The position numbers were made by a program, and so were the translations under genes. From the IMG/VR virus record IMGVR_UViG_3300046467_001747, positions 1 through 36,971 of that record: a stretch of DNA of 36,971 bases. One strand, given 5' to 3'. Origin of the DNA: a virus. This document shows, piece after piece, positions 1 through 6,980 of this stretch (position 1 is its first letter; each line of letters opens with the position of its first letter). The notes under the pieces were generated by a model that saw only the letters and a list, made by a program, of their open reading frames with translations, made no database searches and had not been told where the DNA came from.

Positions 1-2
1 TA

Positions 3-296
3 AGCGACTCAAATAGGAGGGTGCTCTGGGTAGCAGCCGTACTTACTAAGAAGCTTGGCTATGCACCCACGACGAGAGAGATGTGCGCAGCGCTGCATGT
101 GAAAAGCAGCAACGCTGTGGTCGGCCCACTCAATACCCTCAAGTCAAAAGACTTGGTTGATTGGTCTGCCGGTAAGAGTCGCACGCTCCACCTGACCGAA
201 AAGGGTTGGTGTGAGTTGATAGGCAAAGAGCTTGTCGAGCAGCGTGCGATGATCTGTAAAAACATTATAGGACGGTTGCGCTATCTGGACGACTAA
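3..296 (+). CDS. LexA-type winged-helix DNA-binding protein, 5' partial
   Basis: The sequence resembles the N-terminal DNA-binding domain of LexA: a first helix, then GYAPTTREMCAALHVKS as the helix-turn-helix, then a wing ending in LHLTEKG. No autoprotease domain follows, so this would be a small stand-alone regulator. The first possible start is GTG at 21, but the AGGAGG in front of it directly abuts the codon and cannot act as its ribosome site. The frame stays open to the window edge, and the upstream residues (SDSNRRVLW) fit the first LexA helix, so the true start is probably outside the window. It overlaps the primase gene by one base (TAATG), so it may regulate replication or early genes. 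Family assignment is fairly safe; its target is unknown. Confidence 0.72.
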   Translation, partial: SDSNRRVLWVAAVLTKKLGYAPTTREMCAALHVKSSNAVVGPLNTLKSKDLVDWSAGKSRTLHLTEKGWCELIGKELVEQRAMICKNIIGRLRYLDD

Positions 297-2326
297 TGCA
301 GGTGTCTACTACTACTGCGGGTGACAACTCTACACTTCTAGGCCATGCGCTGAAATTTGCATCGAGGGGGTTCAAGGTCTTCCCTCTCTACGAGCCGGTC
401 GGGCTCGACAAGTGCTCATGTCGCGACGGGGCCAAGTGCGGCAGCGTCGGCAAGCATCCGCGTATCTCCGGTGGGCTCAAGGGTGCGACTTCGGATGCAG
501 ATCAGATCAAGACGTGGTGGGGTCGATGGCCCAGTGCGAACATCGGGGTTGCTACGGGCGACGGGTTGTTCGTACTCGACATCGATCATGATCACGACGG
601 CGAAGAAACACTCAAGGACCTAGAGTCTCACCATGGCGAGCTTAGTGACGACCACCCGCGTGTTATCACCGGGAGCGGTCTGCACATCTACTTCAGGATC
701 GACGGCGAAATCAGGAACAGTGCGTCACGTATCGGACCCGGTTTGGACATCCGGGGCGACGGTGGATACGTCGTAGCAGCCGGTAGTACTCACGCAAACG
801 GCTCTGTGTACACACAGGACGTCGGCGCTGGTGGATCGCTCATCTACGCACCCGATTGGCTTACAGACTTAATCGACAGGGCTCAGTCGCAACCGAGTCC
901 CAGCAAAGGCAACAAGCCAGACTTCGTCGTCCAGGGTGCTCGCAACGACTATCTCTTCCGAGAGGGAAGCTCGATGCGCCGACGCGGTCACCCGGAGAAC
1001 CTCATCTTCGCGTGCCTGTTCCAAATTAATCAGGCCGAGTGTAAGCCTCCACTCGATGAGGCAGAGCTTCGACAGATAGCCAAGAACGCCGCAACCTACG
1101 CACCTGCCTCATCATCTTCTACTTCGTGGAAGCAAGAGCTGAAGCTAGACCGGAACGGAAACCCGAAGAAGGTACCCGGCAACGCCGTTCTCTTCCTAAG
1201 TAAGGACGCTTCATGGAAAGGTGTCCTGGGATTCAACGAGATGAGACAGCGCGTTGTGTGGCTAAAGCCGGCGCCTGGTGACTACGGAATCGCCAAGCCC
1301 ACCGTTGGCGATCAGCTCACCGACTGGCACGCCACTCATGCGCAGCATTGGATCGCTAAAGAAGCCGGCCTTAGTTACAGCCACGACGTATTGCTTCGCG
1401 CTATAACCGCTGCGTCCCAGGCCAATCCATTCCATCCCGTGAGAGAATACCTGGACCGCCTGGAGTGGGACGGCACCGCTCGACTAGAGCATTGGCTGCC
1501 TACGTACTTCGGAGCAGACGACTGCGACTACAACCGACTCATCGGGCGCTGCTGGCTCATTAGCGCTGTCGCGAGGGTAATGAACCCCGGTTGCCAAGCA
1601 GATCATGTTTTGGTTTTGGAGGGTGCGCAGGGCATCCGCAAAAGCACGGGCATGGCAGCCCTCTTCGGACATAAGACCGACTGGTATATGGAGTCGCTTC
1701 CAGAGTTGACTATGGGCGGCAGCAAAGACGCTATGGCTGCACTGGCTGGACCCTGGTGCATTGAGATAGCTGAGCTAGACGCCATTAAGGGAAAAGCAAG
1801 CACCAAGACCAAGGACTTTATCTCTCGACGAGTCGACGAGTATCGACCCAGCTACGGCCGCTGCTATGTCCGCTACCCTCGGCAGTGCGTGTTCGTGGGT
1901 ACAACAAACCAGCATGCGTGGCTAACCGATCCGACAGGGGGCAGGCGTTTCTGGCCGTGCAAGGTGGGGTCCGTTGACCTTGGCTCCATCCTAAGGGACC
2001 GAGATCAGCTGTGGGCCGAGGCATACCGCTACTTCTGCGACGGGGCCGAGTGGTGGCCGCCGCAGGAATTTGTCAAAACACTTACCCAGGAACAGGAGGC
2101 ACGCTATGATGTCGATGCCTGGGAAGACTCCATAGTCCCATTTGTAGTCGGTAGGGACGAGGTGGAGATCAATAGTCTCTACGAGAATTGCCTCTCAATA
2201 GAACGTGGCCGCATCACAAGGGCGGATCAAACACGGGTGGGTAGCATCATGGTTCGGCTTGGCTTCGTGAAGACCAGACCATACATAGGTGGTACCCGAA
2301 GGACGATCTACAAAAGACAAAGTTAA
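296..2326 (+). CDS. Bifunctional primase-polymerase / VirE-type SF3-like helicase
   Basis: This 676-residue replication protein probably primes and unwinds phage DNA. Residues about 15-190 look like a PrimPol (AEP) domain: a Cys-rich stretch C40-x-C42-x5-C48, the metal-binding LDID at 94-97, the GSGLHIYF motif with His130, and DIRGDGGYVV at 151-160. Residues about 400-600 look like the virulence-associated E (VirE) ATPase: Walker A GAQGIRKST at 443-451, an acidic IEIAELD Walker B-like segment, then VGTTNQ and GGRRFWP as sensor and arginine regions. PrimPol plus VirE fusions are common in phages and plasmids. The start ATG overlaps the upstream stop. A terminator follows the gene at about 2397. 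I infer self-directed replication, since no transposase is visible. Confidence 0.92.
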   Translation: MQVSTTTAGDNSTLLGHALKFASRGFKVFPLYEPVGLDKCSCRDGAKCGSVGKHPRISGGLKGATSDADQIKTWWGRWPSANIGVATGDGLFVLDIDHDHDGEETLKDLESHHGELSDDHPRVITGSGLHIYFRIDGEIRNSASRIGPGLDIRGDGGYVVAAGSTHANGSVYTQDVGAGGSLIYAPDWLTDLIDRAQSQPSPSKGNKPDFVVQGARNDYLFREGSSMRRRGHPENLIFACLFQINQAECKPPLDEAELRQIAKNAATYAPASSSSTSWKQELKLDRNGNPKKVPGNAVLFLSKDASWKGVLGFNEMRQRVVWLKPAPGDYGIAKPTVGDQLTDWHATHAQHWIAKEAGLSYSHDVLLRAITAASQANPFHPVREYLDRLEWDGTARLEHWLPTYFGADDCDYNRLIGRCWLISAVARVMNPGCQADHVLVLEGAQGIRKSTGMAALFGHKTDWYMESLPELTMGGSKDAMAALAGPWCIEIAELDAIKGKASTKTKDFISRRVDEYRPSYGRCYVRYPRQCVFVGTTNQHAWLTDPTGGRRFWPCKVGSVDLGSILRDRDQLWAEAYRYFCDGAEWWPPQEFVKTLTQEQEARYDVDAWEDSIVPFVVGRDEVEINSLYENCLSIERGRITRADQTRVGSIMVRLGFVKTRPYIGGTRRTIYKRQS

Positions 2327-2396
2327 TTCGGCGGTGGGTCTTCTTCGCAGTCATCTCCCACCATCGAACAGTAGGCAAGGACAGATGTTAGTGGTT

Positions 2397-2431
2397 GCCC
2401 TCCGCCACGCCTACGAACGGGGGGCTTTTTT
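2397..2431 (+). terminator. Rho-independent terminator after the primase gene
   Basis: GCCCTCCG (2397-2404) pairs with CGGGGGGC (2418-2425), with one T-G wobble and a 13-base loop, followed directly by six T (2426-2431). It sits about 70 bases after the primase-helicase stop codon. The bases between that stop and this stem hold no gene, only a weak dyad GGTGGG/CCCACC. Confidence 0.72.
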
Positions 2432-2545
2432 GATCCTGGCCGTCGCTCTCCATGGCCCAGAGCACCGACCCGACCCACGCCCGTGCCACCACAGCTGCCA
2501 CCACCTGGCCGCAGCGTGCTCCCATGGGTGCGTTACGGGTAAGTG

Positions 2546-2570
2546 TATAATGGAGTGCATTAGACTCCAT
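2546..2570 (+). promoter_or_regulatory. -10-like TATAAT followed by a perfect dyad (possible operator)
   Basis: A consensus TATAAT (2546-2551) overlaps the left arm of an inverted repeat: ATGGAGT (2550-2556), a 7-base spacer, ACTCCAT (2564-2570). No good -35 box is seen, so any promoter here would be weak or activator dependent. The dyad at the expected transcription start is where a repressor would bind, and the LexA-like protein at the window start is one candidate; that link is inference. The rest of the 337-base gap between the primase gene and base 2664 holds only the terminator at 2397 and the dispersed repeat at 2595. Confidence 0.4.
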
Positions 2571-2594
2571 AAACAATGCATCGACCGCTGCGAC

Positions 2595-2652
2595 GGAGGG
2601 GGGGAACCTTTTCGATCCCACGGCCAACGCCCCTGCGACCATTTTGCTTTTT
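2595..2652 (+). repeat. Dispersed ~57-bp noncoding repeat, copy 1
   Basis: This segment matches one at 7344-7399. Both begin GGAGGGGGGGA, share CCACGGCCAA (2618-2627 and 7365-7374), then a C-rich stretch with GCCCC, then ATTTTGCTTTTT (2641-2652 and 7388-7399). CCACGGCCAA and the T-rich end are 23 bases apart in both copies. The G-run, C-run and closing T-run could form a terminator or leader structure. Copy 1 lies just before the gene at 2664, copy 2 inside the candidate RNA at 7290-7550. Confidence 0.6.
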
Positions 2653-2663
2653 AGATCTTCCTC

Positions 2664-2939
2664 ATGCCAGCCGCCATCCCCTTTCAGATCCACCTCGACT
2701 TCGACGGGGCATCCTGCGTCGTGTGTGGCACAGCTCAGCTAACCCACGACAGCTCACAGGATGCCGACGCGGGCTACAGAGAGCCTCGCTACGCGCGCTT
2801 CGACAGCGTCGAGGCGTTCTGGGTCGATGACAGCGACACGCGCAGCAGGATCCCACCTGGGCCAACCGCACGCCTCATCACCCAACACCACCAACAAATC
2901 AAACAAGCAGGCTACGACGCAATCGCTCGCACGAAATGA
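2664..2939 (+). CDS. Small hypothetical early protein
   Basis: I do not recognise this 91-residue protein. It has the G/C-ending codon preference of neighbouring early genes, one CVVC pair (residues 18-21), an acidic middle (EAFWVDDSD) and a helical C-terminus. The ATG has no purine-rich ribosome site in front of it (the preceding bases are pyrimidine-rich), so initiation would be weak or leaderless. Support comes from codon use, the good length and a convincing terminator right after it at 2966. It stands alone between that terminator and the one at 2397. Other frames here are also open, so I am only moderately sure. Confidence 0.55.
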   Translation: MPAAIPFQIHLDFDGASCVVCGTAQLTHDSSQDADAGYREPRYARFDSVEAFWVDDSDTRSRIPPGPTARLITQHHQQIKQAGYDAIARTK

Positions 2940-2965
2940 TGCGTCACTCGCCACGAGACGAATCG

Positions 2966-2998
2966 ATTCCCTGCGTTATGCGTTATAGGGAATTTTTT
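2966..2998 (+). terminator. Rho-independent terminator
   Basis: ATTCCCT (2966-2972) pairs perfectly with AGGGAAT (2987-2993) and runs into a T tract ending at 2998. The 14-base loop is itself a direct repeat of GCGTTAT. It lies 26 bases after the stop of the gene at 2664. Confidence 0.7.
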
Positions 2999-3027
2999 GC
3001 GGACGAAAGCGTAGGGCCATCCCGCAG

Positions 3028-3090
3028 CACATAGGGCAACGAGGGGTCACATAGGGCAACGAGGGGTCACATAGGGCAACGTATGGCAAC
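3028..3090. repeat. Tandem 20-bp iterons upstream of an early promoter
   Basis: The 20-base unit ATAGGGCAACGAGGGGTCAC is repeated exactly at 3031-3050 and 3051-3070. A half copy with a variant end, GGGCAACGTATGGCAAC, runs on to 3090. The variant contains GCAACGTATGGCA, the core word of the arrays at 7745-7935 and (opposite strand) 11178-11280. All three loci lie upstream of transcription units, so these could be binding sites for a phage regulator or replication protein. Confidence 0.8.
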
Positions 3091-3152
3091 TGGGCGCAAA
3101 CAATCAGATCCACTACTTACAACATAAGTCGCCCCTTTTTTGATTACAGGGC

Positions 3153-3189
3153 TTGCACAACCGATAATCGTGGCCATATTGATAGTGAA
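3153..3189 (+). promoter_or_regulatory. Early promoter P1 with shared 27-bp element
   Basis: TTGCAC (3153-3158) and CATATT (3175-3180), 16 bases apart, make a sigma70-like promoter. The region 3163-3189, containing TCGTGGCCATATTGATAG, recurs with one difference at 4822-4848 and with six differences at 7944-7970. The identity extends well beyond the hexamers and includes a TGGCCA palindrome, so a phage regulator may bind. It would drive the genes at 3202 and 3519. Confidence 0.65.
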
Positions 3190-3201
3190 AGGGAACAACA
3201 C

Positions 3202-3522
3202 ATGAATGTACCTGACGACTGGAACTGCTACTGGAATCGATGCGAAAACTGCGGCACGCAATACCACGCGAGCGAGGGTGGCTGCGAGTGCTACCTGAGC
3301 GACGTCGCGCACTCTAAGCGCCCGTGGCTAGAGGAGAGCGACTACGACTACTGCGAGGGCGAGTGGAGCAAGCTCGTGAGCGTGCGCGTTCATGTAGCTC
3401 GTCGTGACCATGCTGACGGTCGGGTGCTCAGGGGCCAGCGATACCGGGTTACGCGCACGAGGTTTATCGACGACGTGTCCGGTAACAGCCGGCACCATGT
3501 CGCCAGGGTGGTGCTATCATGA
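3202..3522 (+). CDS. Small zinc-finger-like protein
   Basis: This 106-residue protein of unknown role has four closely spaced cysteines, C14-x2-C17 and C28-x-C30, with H22 between, likely a zinc-binding knuckle. An acidic Tyr-rich stretch (EESDYDYCEGEW) and a basic C-terminal half follow. The start is supported by AAAGGGAACAACAC before ATG, an early-gene ribosome site style also seen at 4885, 8478 and 8771. It is the first gene after promoter P1 and overlaps the next gene by four bases (ATGA), so the two are probably coupled. Nucleic acid binding is possible but not shown. Confidence 0.7.
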   Translation: MNVPDDWNCYWNRCENCGTQYHASEGGCECYLSDVAHSKRPWLEESDYDYCEGEWSKLVSVRVHVARRDHADGRVLRGQRYRVTRTRFIDDVSGNSRHHVARVVLS

Positions 3523-4814
3523 GCCCGTCGCTGCCGCTTCAGATCCATGAGTCGCGCATGGCGCTCGTCGAGCGCCGCGTCAAACGCTGGGAGCGCAAAG
3601 CCGCCAAGCTGGGGCTGTCGCCCATCACCATCGAGGTCGTGGGCGAGAGGACAGTTAAAACGAAAAACTCCTACGGCTACGACTGCGTTCACGTCTACAA
3701 GCTCGTCCAGATCCACGGCGACGCTCCGGTCGTCGCGGGCTACACGCTCATCGCCCGCGTCGAGCACACCGAGGCGGGTACAATCCTCAGTCACGCGCCC
3801 GGCGCCGAGGACGTGGCTGTGCCCGCTGCCATGCGCGACGACGTGTCGAGCTGTGACCATTGCAACACCCGGCGCCACCGCACCGACACGTTCATCGTCC
3901 AGGCACCAGACGGCACGCTCACCCGGTGTGGGCGCAACTGCCTGGCCGACTACATCCGCTCCGACGACGCCACGGCTGCGCTCGCCCTGTGGTCTGTGCT
4001 CAGCGACATCCACGCCGCCGCCGATGAGGATGAGCCCGGTGGCTGGGGCAGCAGCTACGAGTACGCCTGCCTGCGCCACTACCTCGCCTACGTGTCGCGC
4101 TCCATCGAGCTGCACGGCTGGACTAGCAAGGGTGCGGCGCGCGAGCGCGATTGGCTCATCGCCACCGCCGACGCGGCGGGTGAATCCATGGGCAAGCTCT
4201 CCAAGGATGCCTCCTCGAAAGAGAAGGAAGCATGGGAGGAGGCTCAGCCGCTCGACCACAACCGCGATGAGGTCAAGGCTGCGCTAGCATGGGCGGCACA
4301 GCTCGACGGCGATAGCGACTATGAGCACAACCTGCAGGTCGCCACCGCGCTCGACTACGTCAAGCCGCGCAACCAGGGGCTCGTCGCTAGCGTCATCGCC
4401 GGCTATCGACGGGCACTCGACAAAGAGGTGCGCAAACAGGCCCAAAGTAAACGCCCGGCTTCGAGCCACTTTGGCGTCGTTGGGGCGCGCTACGTGCGCC
4501 AGCTCACCATGCGCTCGCTGTCGAGCTGGGACACCGACTGGGGCACCACGTACCTCTACACGCTCGCTGACGAGGACGGCTCCGTCTACAAGTGGTTCGC
4601 ATCGGGGAGGGCACAGGGGCTCACTGAGGGCGAGGGCGCGTGGCTCTCGTTCACGGTCAAAGCTCATGACGAGTGGAAGGGGCAGAAGCAGACCACCGTC
4701 ACGCGCGCCAAGGTCAGCACCACCGGATCCTCAGTACAACACGGGGCCAAGTGGGTCGGGTCCAATGGCCGGATCTACAAGACCAAAAAAGAGATGATTG
4801 TCACAGAGGGTTGA
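3519..4814 (+). CDS. Zinc-finger plus OB-like nucleic-acid-binding candidate
   Basis: This 431-residue protein resembles a type of large hypothetical protein found in phages and plasmids. The middle has paired cysteines C112-x2-C115 and C137-x3-C141 (SCDHCNTRRHR and CGRNCLADY), a probable zinc ribbon. The last ~100 residues (from VGARYVRQL to VTRAKVS) read as alternating beta strands that could form an OB-like fold; this is judged by eye. The N-terminus is helical and basic. It starts at ATGA overlapping the gene at 3202, and its stop codon lies inside the -35 box of promoter P2. A role in single-stranded DNA or RNA handling during early infection is plausible, but I would not name a function. 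Confidence 0.72.
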   Translation: MSPSLPLQIHESRMALVERRVKRWERKAAKLGLSPITIEVVGERTVKTKNSYGYDCVHVYKLVQIHGDAPVVAGYTLIARVEHTEAGTILSHAPGAEDVAVPAAMRDDVSSCDHCNTRRHRTDTFIVQAPDGTLTRCGRNCLADYIRSDDATAALALWSVLSDIHAAADEDEPGGWGSSYEYACLRHYLAYVSRSIELHGWTSKGAARERDWLIATADAAGESMGKLSKDASSKEKEAWEEAQPLDHNRDEVKAALAWAAQLDGDSDYEHNLQVATALDYVKPRNQGLVASVIAGYRRALDKEVRKQAQSKRPASSHFGVVGARYVRQLTMRSLSSWDTDWGTTYLYTLADEDGSVYKWFASGRAQGLTEGEGAWLSFTVKAHDEWKGQKQTTVTRAKVSTTGSSVQHGAKWVGSNGRIYKTKKEMIVTEG

Positions 4815-4848
4815 CAGTACTGATAGTCGTGGCCATATTGATAGTGAA
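4811..4848 (+). promoter_or_regulatory. Early promoter P2 with shared 27-bp element
   Basis: A consensus -35 TTGACA (4811-4816) and CATATT (4834-4839) lie 17 bases apart. Bases 4822-4848 match the P1 element at 26 of 27 positions. The -35 overlaps the stop codon of the upstream gene. P2 should be stronger than P1, given its full -35 box and ideal spacing. It drives the run of small genes from 4885 to 6895. Confidence 0.75.
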
Positions 4849-4884
4849 GGGGGGCGACTGTCCCTCGGAACAAAAGGAAACAAC

Positions 4885-5097
4885 ATGCAAAAGCTAGCAG
4901 TCACATTCATCATCATGACGGACGCGGACGCTGGGTCCGTACTGGACGCGGCCGAACTGGCCATTGGCGACGTCCTCGCCTGCATCGAGGCGCAGGGCGA
5001 CGACGCCGTCCACAGCACGAGCGGCGGTCGGTCCCCGTGTGTGACCCCTATCGACGCCAAGCGCCTGCGCGAGGGCACGGCGGTGGTGTCGTTATGA
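4885..5097 (+). CDS. Small hypothetical early protein
   Basis: This protein has 70 residues. A longer in-frame start at 4798 would lie upstream of promoter P2, so I use ATG 4885, which is preceded by AAAAGGAAACAAC, the typical early ribosome site. The protein begins MQKLAVTFIIMTDADAG, has a helical acidic middle and ends TAVVSL. It looks like a small alpha-beta fold, with no family recognised. It is first in a six-gene run in which each gene overlaps the next by one to four bases. Confidence 0.7.
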   Translation: MQKLAVTFIIMTDADAGSVLDAAELAIGDVLACIEAQGDDAVHSTSGGRSPCVTPIDAKRLREGTAVVSL

Positions 5098-5336
5098 CCC
5101 CCGACCAGGCACGGGCGCTCAGCGACTACATCCGCTGGGCTGGCCCTGAGTGGCAGACCAAGCTGCGGCGCGATTGGATGCGCGGCGGCAGCGAGTGGCC
5201 CGGCGAGTGGGCGTACCTGCAGCAGCTGCGCAACACACTGGGCAACACGATGGCTGCGGCTCAAGAGCTGGTCGACCAGGAGCCCGAGGTTGCCGCTGCG
5301 CTGGGCTGGGACGGCTCGAAGTGGGTGGGCGCATGA
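5094..5336 (+). CDS. Small hypothetical early protein, Trp-rich
   Basis: This protein has 80 residues and starts at an ATGA overlap with the previous stop, which favours ATG 5094 over an in-frame ATG at 5037 that would overlap more. It is Trp-rich (WAGPEWQ, RRDWMRGGSEWPGEWAYL, LGWDGSKWVGA) and mostly helical. No family is recognised. It is translationally coupled on both sides. Confidence 0.68.
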   Translation: MTPDQARALSDYIRWAGPEWQTKLRRDWMRGGSEWPGEWAYLQQLRNTLGNTMAAAQELVDQEPEVAAALGWDGSKWVGA

Positions 5337-5554
5337 CCCCGGTCGACGCTATCGCGGTGCTGTACGACGTCGAGCTGGGCAACCAGCGGGTCGTCGCGGT
5401 CGGTTGTCCTGACCTGCGCGCGTGGACGCGGCTGCCTGTCGCGGTGGACATCGACGGCGTCGTGCTGGGGCTCACGGGCTGGCACAGCGACCTGTGCCAG
5501 GCGTATTACAAAACCGGAGTGGCCCTGGCGATTCCGGTGAGGGGGAGACGATAA
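5333..5554 (+). CDS. Small hypothetical early protein
   Basis: This protein has 73 residues and starts at an ATGA overlap with the gene at 5094. Its pattern of short hydrophobic strands (AIAVLYDVEL, VVAVGC, PVAVDIDGVVLGL) suggests a small beta-rich fold. No family is recognised. Its coding sequence contains a perfect 8-bp dyad, TGGCACAG/CTGTGCCA (5480-5499), which resembles the operator-like sites found elsewhere. Confidence 0.65.
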   Translation: MTPVDAIAVLYDVELGNQRVVAVGCPDLRAWTRLPVAVDIDGVVLGLTGWHSDLCQAYYKTGVALAIPVRGRR

Positions 5555-5796
5555 TGGAGCAGCTCGTATCAGACAAAGAACATCCACCCACGGCCCTGGC
5601 TGCGAGGCTACGCCGTGCGGGCCAGCCTGCCACGGTGCGCTGCCAGCGCGTCGAGGGGTTCGTGCTCTGCACGGTCGACAACATCGAGCTGGAGCCCCGC
5701 CAGGTTGTCACCCTCGCCAAGGCGCTGAGGCTCATCGCCAACAGCAACGACAAATTCCACCGCGCTCTCTGCGCGCTTGAGGAGTACGCTCAGTGA
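5554..5796 (+). CDS. Small hypothetical early protein
   Basis: This protein has 80 residues and starts at ATG 5554, overlapping the previous TAA by one base. A GAGGGGGAGACG stretch upstream serves as the ribosome site. The sequence is helical and charged (ALAARLRRAG, LAKALRLIANSND, ALCALEEYAQ), with a central VEGFVLCTVDNIELEP strand pair. No family is recognised. Confidence 0.66.
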   Translation: MEQLVSDKEHPPTALAARLRRAGQPATVRCQRVEGFVLCTVDNIELEPRQVVTLAKALRLIANSNDKFHRALCALEEYAQ

Positions 5797-6200
5797 TCTA
5801 TCACGTCAACACCGTACACTGCCTGACCGGCAATCAGGTACGCGGCCTGCTCTGCTCTGCATTCGAGGGCGGCAGCAACTACTGGTACGCTGGCCTGGGC
5901 CCCCACAGCTACCCTGTCGGCGCGACGGCTGCCGACTACACCGAGGGCGGCTCTATGCAGCCCGATGGCGAGTACTGGCACTGGAGCCAGCTCCTGCCGA
6001 CCTCCGGGGGCTCAGTGAGCCTGCGCTGTGTCGACGACGATGCCGACGTCGCGGTGCTCGACGACGCGGCTATCCAGCGGGGCCTCGTGCTGTTTGTCCA
6101 CACGACGCAGTACGGCGAGCTACTCGCTGGCGATGACGACGCGAGCACGGGCGACGTGTTCCTGCAGCTCTGCCTGTTTGGGAGCGTGCGCTATGGTTGA
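5793..6200 (+). CDS. Hypothetical early protein
   Basis: This protein has 135 residues and starts at GTG 5793, overlapping the previous stop as GTGA. It is acidic and aromatic, with Tyr/Trp-rich segments (GGSNYWYAGLGPHSY, DGEYWHWSQLL) and an acidic DDDADVAVLDDA patch. No recognisable domain is visible. It lies in the coupled run driven from P2. Confidence 0.68.
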   Translation: MIYHVNTVHCLTGNQVRGLLCSAFEGGSNYWYAGLGPHSYPVGATAADYTEGGSMQPDGEYWHWSQLLPTSGGSVSLRCVDDDADVAVLDDAAIQRGLVLFVHTTQYGELLAGDDDASTGDVFLQLCLFGSVRYG

Positions 6201-6276
6201 GTTCATCGCGGGGGTGCTAGTGGGGGTGCTGCTGTATCGGTGGGCAGAGGGGGAGGGGGATCTATGTACAAAGTAG
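6193..6276 (+). CDS. 27-residue single-pass membrane microprotein
   Basis: ATG 6193 opens a 27-codon frame overlapping the previous gene by eight bases. It encodes MVEFIAGVLVGVLLYRW followed by an acidic/basic tail (AEGEGDLCTK), so one short transmembrane helix is predicted. Its end overlaps the next start at 6264 by 13 bases, fitting the coupled arrangement. It has no good ribosome site of its own and would rely on reinitiation. It could be a real microprotein or just the link between two genes. Confidence 0.45.
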   Translation: MVEFIAGVLVGVLLYRWAEGEGDLCTK

Positions 6277-6488
6277 AGGTCATCGCAGACAGCAGCAGCA
6301 AGTGGTGCGGCAATGGGCTCAGGTTCGACTCTAAGGCCGAGGCTGAGGAGTACGGGCGTGACCTAGCGTCGCGGTGGATGGCCGTGCGTGAGTGGCGTGT
6401 GGTGCAGCTGTGCCCCCATTGCAACGGTGGCCCCAGCAGGCACCATGGCCGGTTTGAATGTGGGCTGCCAATGAGGGAGGCGTCATGA
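6264..6488 (+). CDS. Small conserved phage protein of unknown function
   Basis: This protein has 74 residues. ATG 6264 is chosen because GGGGGAGGGGGAT lies just upstream; an in-frame start at 6240 would come before it. It begins MYKVEVIADSSSKWCGNGLRFDS and continues KAEAEEYGRDLASRW and VREWRVV. This pattern (RFDSkeEAeaYGrDLa.RW..VREWRVV) is familiar from small uncharacterised proteins in many phages. The C-terminus has CPHCNGG and a later Cys, possibly a zinc site. Confidence 0.75.
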   Translation: MYKVEVIADSSSKWCGNGLRFDSKAEAEEYGRDLASRWMAVREWRVVQLCPHCNGGPSRHHGRFECGLPMREAS

Positions 6489-6895
6489 GTTACCCGATAG
6501 ACACCACTGACGTGTACCCCACGCGGTACCATGCGATGGCCAACCCGGCGGTGTGGGCCGTGTTCGCACCCACTGACGGCATGTACCGCTCGTGCCGTGA
6601 GGACGCTAGGCATGCGGCCGTAACGCAGCTGGGCGCGTGCCGAGAGTACCCTGGGGAGGCGGCGGTGCTGCAGATCCCCAGGGCCAACGTGAAACACCCA
6701 CACCTGCAGGATGGCGTCTACATCGAGATCCTAGGTAGGCTCGCTGACGAGGGTGGCGATGGCTTTGTGGTAGAGGGGCACTTCACTGCGCCCACCGAGG
6801 ACAGAGCGCAACAAAGCATGCGAGTGCAGGCGCCTACCCTCAGCGCCGCCATGAAGGTGGCTGAAGAGTGGATTGCTACGCTGGAGGTGGGCTAG
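6485..6895 (+). CDS. Hypothetical early protein
   Basis: This protein has 136 residues and starts at an ATGA overlap with the previous gene. The sequence (MSYPIDTTDVYPTRYHAM, then ADEGGDGFVVEGHFTAP and SAAMKVAEEWIATLEVG) suggests two alpha-beta halves ending in a helix. I do not recognise the family. It is the last gene before the large noncoding region that begins at 6896. Confidence 0.68.
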   Translation: MSYPIDTTDVYPTRYHAMANPAVWAVFAPTDGMYRSCREDARHAAVTQLGACREYPGEAAVLQIPRANVKHPHLQDGVYIEILGRLADEGGDGFVVEGHFTAPTEDRAQQSMRVQAPTLSAAMKVAEEWIATLEVG

Positions 6896-6980
6896 GCGGT
6901 GGTCTATGGAGCAAGAGGGGCCAAGTGGTGGTCGGTGAGGCGTCCCCGGCTACGTACCGCTCTGATGCTGACCCATGGAC

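Noticed and set aside
2289-2654. 121-codon + frame covering the primase end and intergenic region
   Set aside because: It runs through the terminator at 2397 and the dispersed repeat, has no ribosome site and is low in protein-like pattern.
3390-4259. 289-codon open frame on the minus strand
   Set aside because: It lies opposite the gene at 3519, which has zinc-site motifs, a coupled start and the better codon pattern. Long antisense frames are expected in GC-rich coding DNA.
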